64,000 bases of DNA from positions 1 through 64,000 of the forward strand of contig JBBBWG010026591.1 of NCBI GenBank assembly GCA_037176905.1, written 5' to 3'. Both the position numbers and the translations under genes were made by a program. This DNA comes from Azolla pinnata. Taxonomy: Eukaryota; Streptophyta; Polypodiopsida; Salviniales; Salviniaceae. The notes below the pieces were generated by a model. It was given only the letters and a program-made list of their open reading frames with translations. It searched no databases and was not told the origin of the DNA. Numbering within the stretch: position 1 is the stretch's first letter; each line of letters begins with the position of its first letter. This document shows, one piece after another, positions 60,561 through 64,000 of the stretch.

Positions 60561-63500
60561 ATGCCTGAGGACCATCATCATCCGCTTGTTCAACAGCCGG
60601 CGCACACCTCCATCTTCAGCTCCTCCAAAGAATCCATGAGCATGTGAGTACTCCCTCTCTCTCTCTCTCTCTCTGCTTCTTTTCTAGGGTTTTGATCTAG
60701 TGCGGGTAAGCACTGTCCATGTTTGTTTCTGTGCCGGTGTGTTTGTGTTTAGCTTCTTCATTCTGCTAAGTCTTTGCTTTCCTCTCCTGTTCTGGTCGTA
60801 CCCTTCAGCGCCATGGCTCTTCATGTTTCTCAACATAACGGATCGGAGAATTGCGATCCCAACCTCATCCCAGGGTCGCTCAAACGCAAGCTCAAGTCTT
60901 CGTCGCCTTCAACAATCCTCGCCGTCGACTCGGGCACTCAAATCGTCCCCCGTCTACTACCCAAGCAGCAAACACAGGAGATTGTCTCCGGTGGCCAAGC
61001 TATGGCGTCTTCAATCCTGACCTCCCCCCCAAGGAAGACACAACACCTGATGTGCAGTAGCCCTAAAGCCAACCCTAACGGTGGAGATGCATATGTGGCG
61101 GAATCAGGCACCAAAATCCTCGAAATAAACACCAAAGTGACGGAAATAGACATCAAAATGACAGAAATGGACGCCGAATGTCCTTCGATTTGCACAGACG
61201 AGAACAGGCGCCATGCTGATAAGGAAGGTTCCGGAAGCGATCAGGGCTCCATCACTCCAGAGAAGACAGGGAACTGGAGATTGAAAGCCGTGCTGGAAGA
61301 ATTCGGGCCTGATCTTACCCCTACGAGGCAAGGACGCGTGAAGACCTTAGTGCGGGCTTTCGAGAAGCTTATGTCATCGAAGAACAAAGAAGCGGAAGAA
61401 GAAGAAGCGGAGAGAACAGAAAGCAAATCAAAGCCTCGAGAATTCCCTCTGCAGTTTACATATCTGAACCCTAAAGCTTGCGCAGTGGGGCATGGCCATG
61501 GCTCAGACCAAGCTATGGAAGCCATTAATGCAGATGAGCACCACAGGGAAGAACTGTTGGGTCAGAGTGCTTGTGAAGGAGAACATCGAATCTCATTGAG
61601 CCGATCGGAGAGTGGTTGGAAATATTCCCCCAGTGGTGAAGCTTTGAAATCACTTAAAGATCAACAGAGCAAGAAGACCCACGTTCCGAAGCCAAAAGCT
61701 CCATGTTTTACTTCTCAAGCACGGTATGCCTGTGTTTTGCTAACATCTTCTTTGCTGTTTTCTTTTGTCTCCAATATAGAACTGAATGCTTGTCATGCAT
61801 AGATTCTTGATATACAACCGTTGAACTGTATGGGTGGATTTTCACTCACAAACTGTGTGAACTGTTTACATGTGGGTTCAATGCTGTATGGACAGTCATG
61901 TGGCGATGTAAAACTGTATTTTACTCTCATACGTTGATGTAAAACTGTATAAACTGTCGATTCTTGATGTAATATAATACTACAATGACTGTCATGTGTT
62001 GATTCTCGATATAGAATTGTATGTACTGTTCTGTGTCTATTCTCGAATCAAAACTGTATGAACACATAATGATGTGTCAGATTCTCGATTTCAGCTGTGT
62101 AGAATATGTCTCACTCCAACATTTTTACTTTTCTGATGATTTCTTCTACTTTGGGTTTTTTCCCCCCTTTCCTTTTCATGAAGGAGAAAGCCGCAGTTGG
62201 ATGCGTCTCAGAAAAACTTACGACTTTCCTCTGCTCCCCCCGCATGCTCTACCCTGCCTCAGAAACAACCAGAAGCACGATCTGTTCACGTGAAAGCTCG
62301 AGTCTCAAAGCCACGGCCTTTCAAGCTTGCCACTGAGGTATATACCTGAGACATGCATGGCACACTTTGTCTTCAGAACTCGGATGTGAAATGGTTTCCT
62401 TGGCTCATCTTTGCTCTGCACAGAATTTGATATACAAGAGTGCTTACGTAAATTTTGCCCTTTGGTATACAAAATTTGTATACCAGTTTGGTATGTGAAA
62501 GTGGTTTCTTACAGCTCATCTTTTGCTGCACACATTCGATATATACATGTGCATACTCTGGAGCTTGCCTTACTACAGCATCAGTTCTTACCTCCAAGCT
62601 TGTCTTTGTTTACAAAGAATTGAATCTATGGATGCCTTTCTAGGGGTCGTCTTTTGTCATGGCTTAATTTATAGACACAGAGTGCTTTGTCCAGATTTTC
62701 TGTTTGTTTGAAGCTTCTATCGAGCACCTTGGATTAGGACACCTATTATGACACAACCTATGTTGATTTGTGTTTGAAGGAAAGGGGAAAGACAAAGAAG
62801 GAGGAGTTTCTAGCTAAATTGAAACAAATTGTGGCTGAGGAGGAAAGACTTCGAATTCCAGTGGCACAAGGACTACCATTGACAACTGATGAACCTGAAG
62901 TATAAGAGAGATCTGATCCATTCCTCTACTCATTTCCTTCCCTCTACTTTGAACGAATATTTGATTGTTCCATACATAACCCTTTTCCTGCATACAATTT
63001 ATTTCCTCCAGGTTCCTCCCAAACCGATGGTGAAAGAAAATACAGTGCCAGATGATATCCATCTGAACACTGACCTAAGAGCCATGGAGAGAGCAGAATT
63101 CGATCAATATGTAAGAGGGCTTTTATTGTTAGTATTCATTGAGAATCAGCAATATTCTGTATTGTTTTCCAAACTAAATCAACTCGATGGGAATGATTTG
63201 TGACAGATTTCAGAGAAGCTTCTCTACCTCGAAAATCGGCGAGCAGAAGAAGAAATGCTTCGCATGGTCAGTCGTCCTGGTTTCAAAAGGTTGACTTGAT
63301 ATCGTCGAAGAAGAGCACACTCTGATTTCTCAAAGGTTTTGTTTCATATCGTGTCTTGCAGATGGCAGAGGAAGAAGAAATCAAGAGGCTGAGGCAACAG
63401 ATGGTTCCCAAGGCACAAATGATGCCGTACTTCGATCGACCATTCCGTCCGAGAAGGTTAAATATACATCAGCTAATTTGTTCTAAATCCAGCACAGCTA

Positions 63501-63647
63501 ATTTCTGATCATGTAAGCATTGAACATCTCTAAAACGTGCACCCTTTTTCTGTCTTGCTGTTTCTTAGGTCTTCCAAAAGACCCACAATACCAAGGGAGC
63601 CACGGTTCCATCACAAATCCTGGACAAATAATAGCTCTCAGTTGTAA
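60561..63647 (+). CDS. TPX2-domain microtubule-associated protein with a calmodulin-binding-like helix
   Basis: Probable spindle or cortical microtubule protein of the plant TPX2-like group. Eight exons join in phase: 60561-60643, 60809-61723, 62184-62337, 62780-62899, 63012-63110, 63207-63266, 63362-63456 and 63569-63647, giving 534 aa. Residues ~182-218 (NWRLKAVLEEFG then GRVKTLVRAFEKLMSS) resemble the Trp/Arg-rich helix of plant calmodulin-binding proteins. Residues ~365-534 carry the TPX2 domain: KPRPFKLATE, RGKTKKEEFLAKLKQIVAEE, HLNTDLRAMERAEFDQYI, then an acidic coil and MVPKAQMMPYFDRPFRP. Exon 1 encodes a His-rich start. ATG at 60813 is an alternative if the gene begins in exon 2. The exon-3 acceptor AAGGAG offers two in-phase sites (62184 or 62187). 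Nothing appears broken. Confidence 0.9.
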
Positions 63648-64000
63648 TTGAATTTTTTTTTGGTGTACATATTTGAACTTCTTCTTTCTAGACAATAGAC
63701 CATTGTCAAGCAAACAAAGCAGAAAAGGCAGTACAAAAAGACCAGAGCAAAAAGAAGAGAAGGGCCTCTGTGTGTGTCAGGAAAACCTCTCTGTTTTGTG
63801 CAGAAAAGAACCATAGAAATGACATCCAGATTTCTAAGAGAAAACGAAAAAGCATTTGTTACCAACACTCCCATTCATTTAAAAATAGTTACCGACAAAA
63901 GGTCATTCGATTTGTTGCATCCGGATTGAGAAGATGTAGCAACAACAGCCTCTATATATGATGTATAAGGTGGGGAGTTTCTGTATGCCTCTTTCTCTCT
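63648..64000. other. 3' flank of the TPX2-type gene
   Basis: Presumed 3' UTR and spacer. Short frames only, no recognisable feature before the window ends. Confidence 0.5.

Overview
The window is nuclear DNA of a land plant. The evidence is intron-rich genes with GT-AG introns, plant-only or plant-typical families (TOC64, EFR3-of-plants, plant two-domain FUSC protein, GPI-type GH17 glucanase), TTTAGGG-type telomere repeats and abundant simple repeats. Very long alternating purine-pyrimidine microsatellites (CATG/CATA/ACAC) and the overall style would fit a seed-free plant such as a fern, lycophyte or moss, but I cannot place it further from sequence alone. Layout: (1) 0-4 kb, TOC64/OEP64 on the + strand, 13 exons. 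(2) 6.2-15.1 kb, an EFR3-family scaffold on the + strand, 18 exons. (3) 15.7-21.2 kb, a convergent 6-exon gene on the - strand whose family I do not recognise. (4) 21.2-28.0 kb, gene-free DNA with minisatellites and a ladder of diverged ~180-bp repeats. (5) 28.0-34.1 kb, a very GC-rich FUSC-type membrane protein gene with a cluster of tiny upstream ORFs and three different minisatellites in its two introns. (6) 34.1-40.3 kb, a repeat-filled block with telomere-like tracts, a Copia-type gag fossil and an AT-rich nested and inverted repeat structure. (7) 41.2-43.2 kb, a GH17 glucan endo-1,3-beta-glucosidase with an X8 (CBM43) domain. (8) 45.0-47.7 kb, a HAD/NLI-type phosphatase on the - strand. 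(9) 48.5-52.0 kb, cytosolic-type aspartyl-tRNA synthetase on the - strand, 10 exons. (10) 54.5-59.1 kb, an SLC35F-type transporter on the + strand, 11 exons. (11) 60.6-63.6 kb, a TPX2-domain protein on the + strand, 8 exons. I worked out exon boundaries by hand from splice consensus, reading-phase continuity and recalled family sequences. In every model the phases close to a full open frame. The genes are not an operon or an obvious pathway: import receptor, plasma-membrane PI4K scaffold, membrane transporters, wall enzyme, phosphatase, tRNA synthetase and microtubule protein are ordinary unlinked housekeeping functions. The unusual layer is structural. Short tandem duplications of 25-107 bp occur repeatedly inside genes, two of them copying an exon edge or part of an exon. 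RNA polymerase III B-box-like motifs lie in three presumed gene leaders, and interstitial telomere tracts lie at gene ends. One gene and its encoded protein (the unrecognised - strand gene) deserve a family search.
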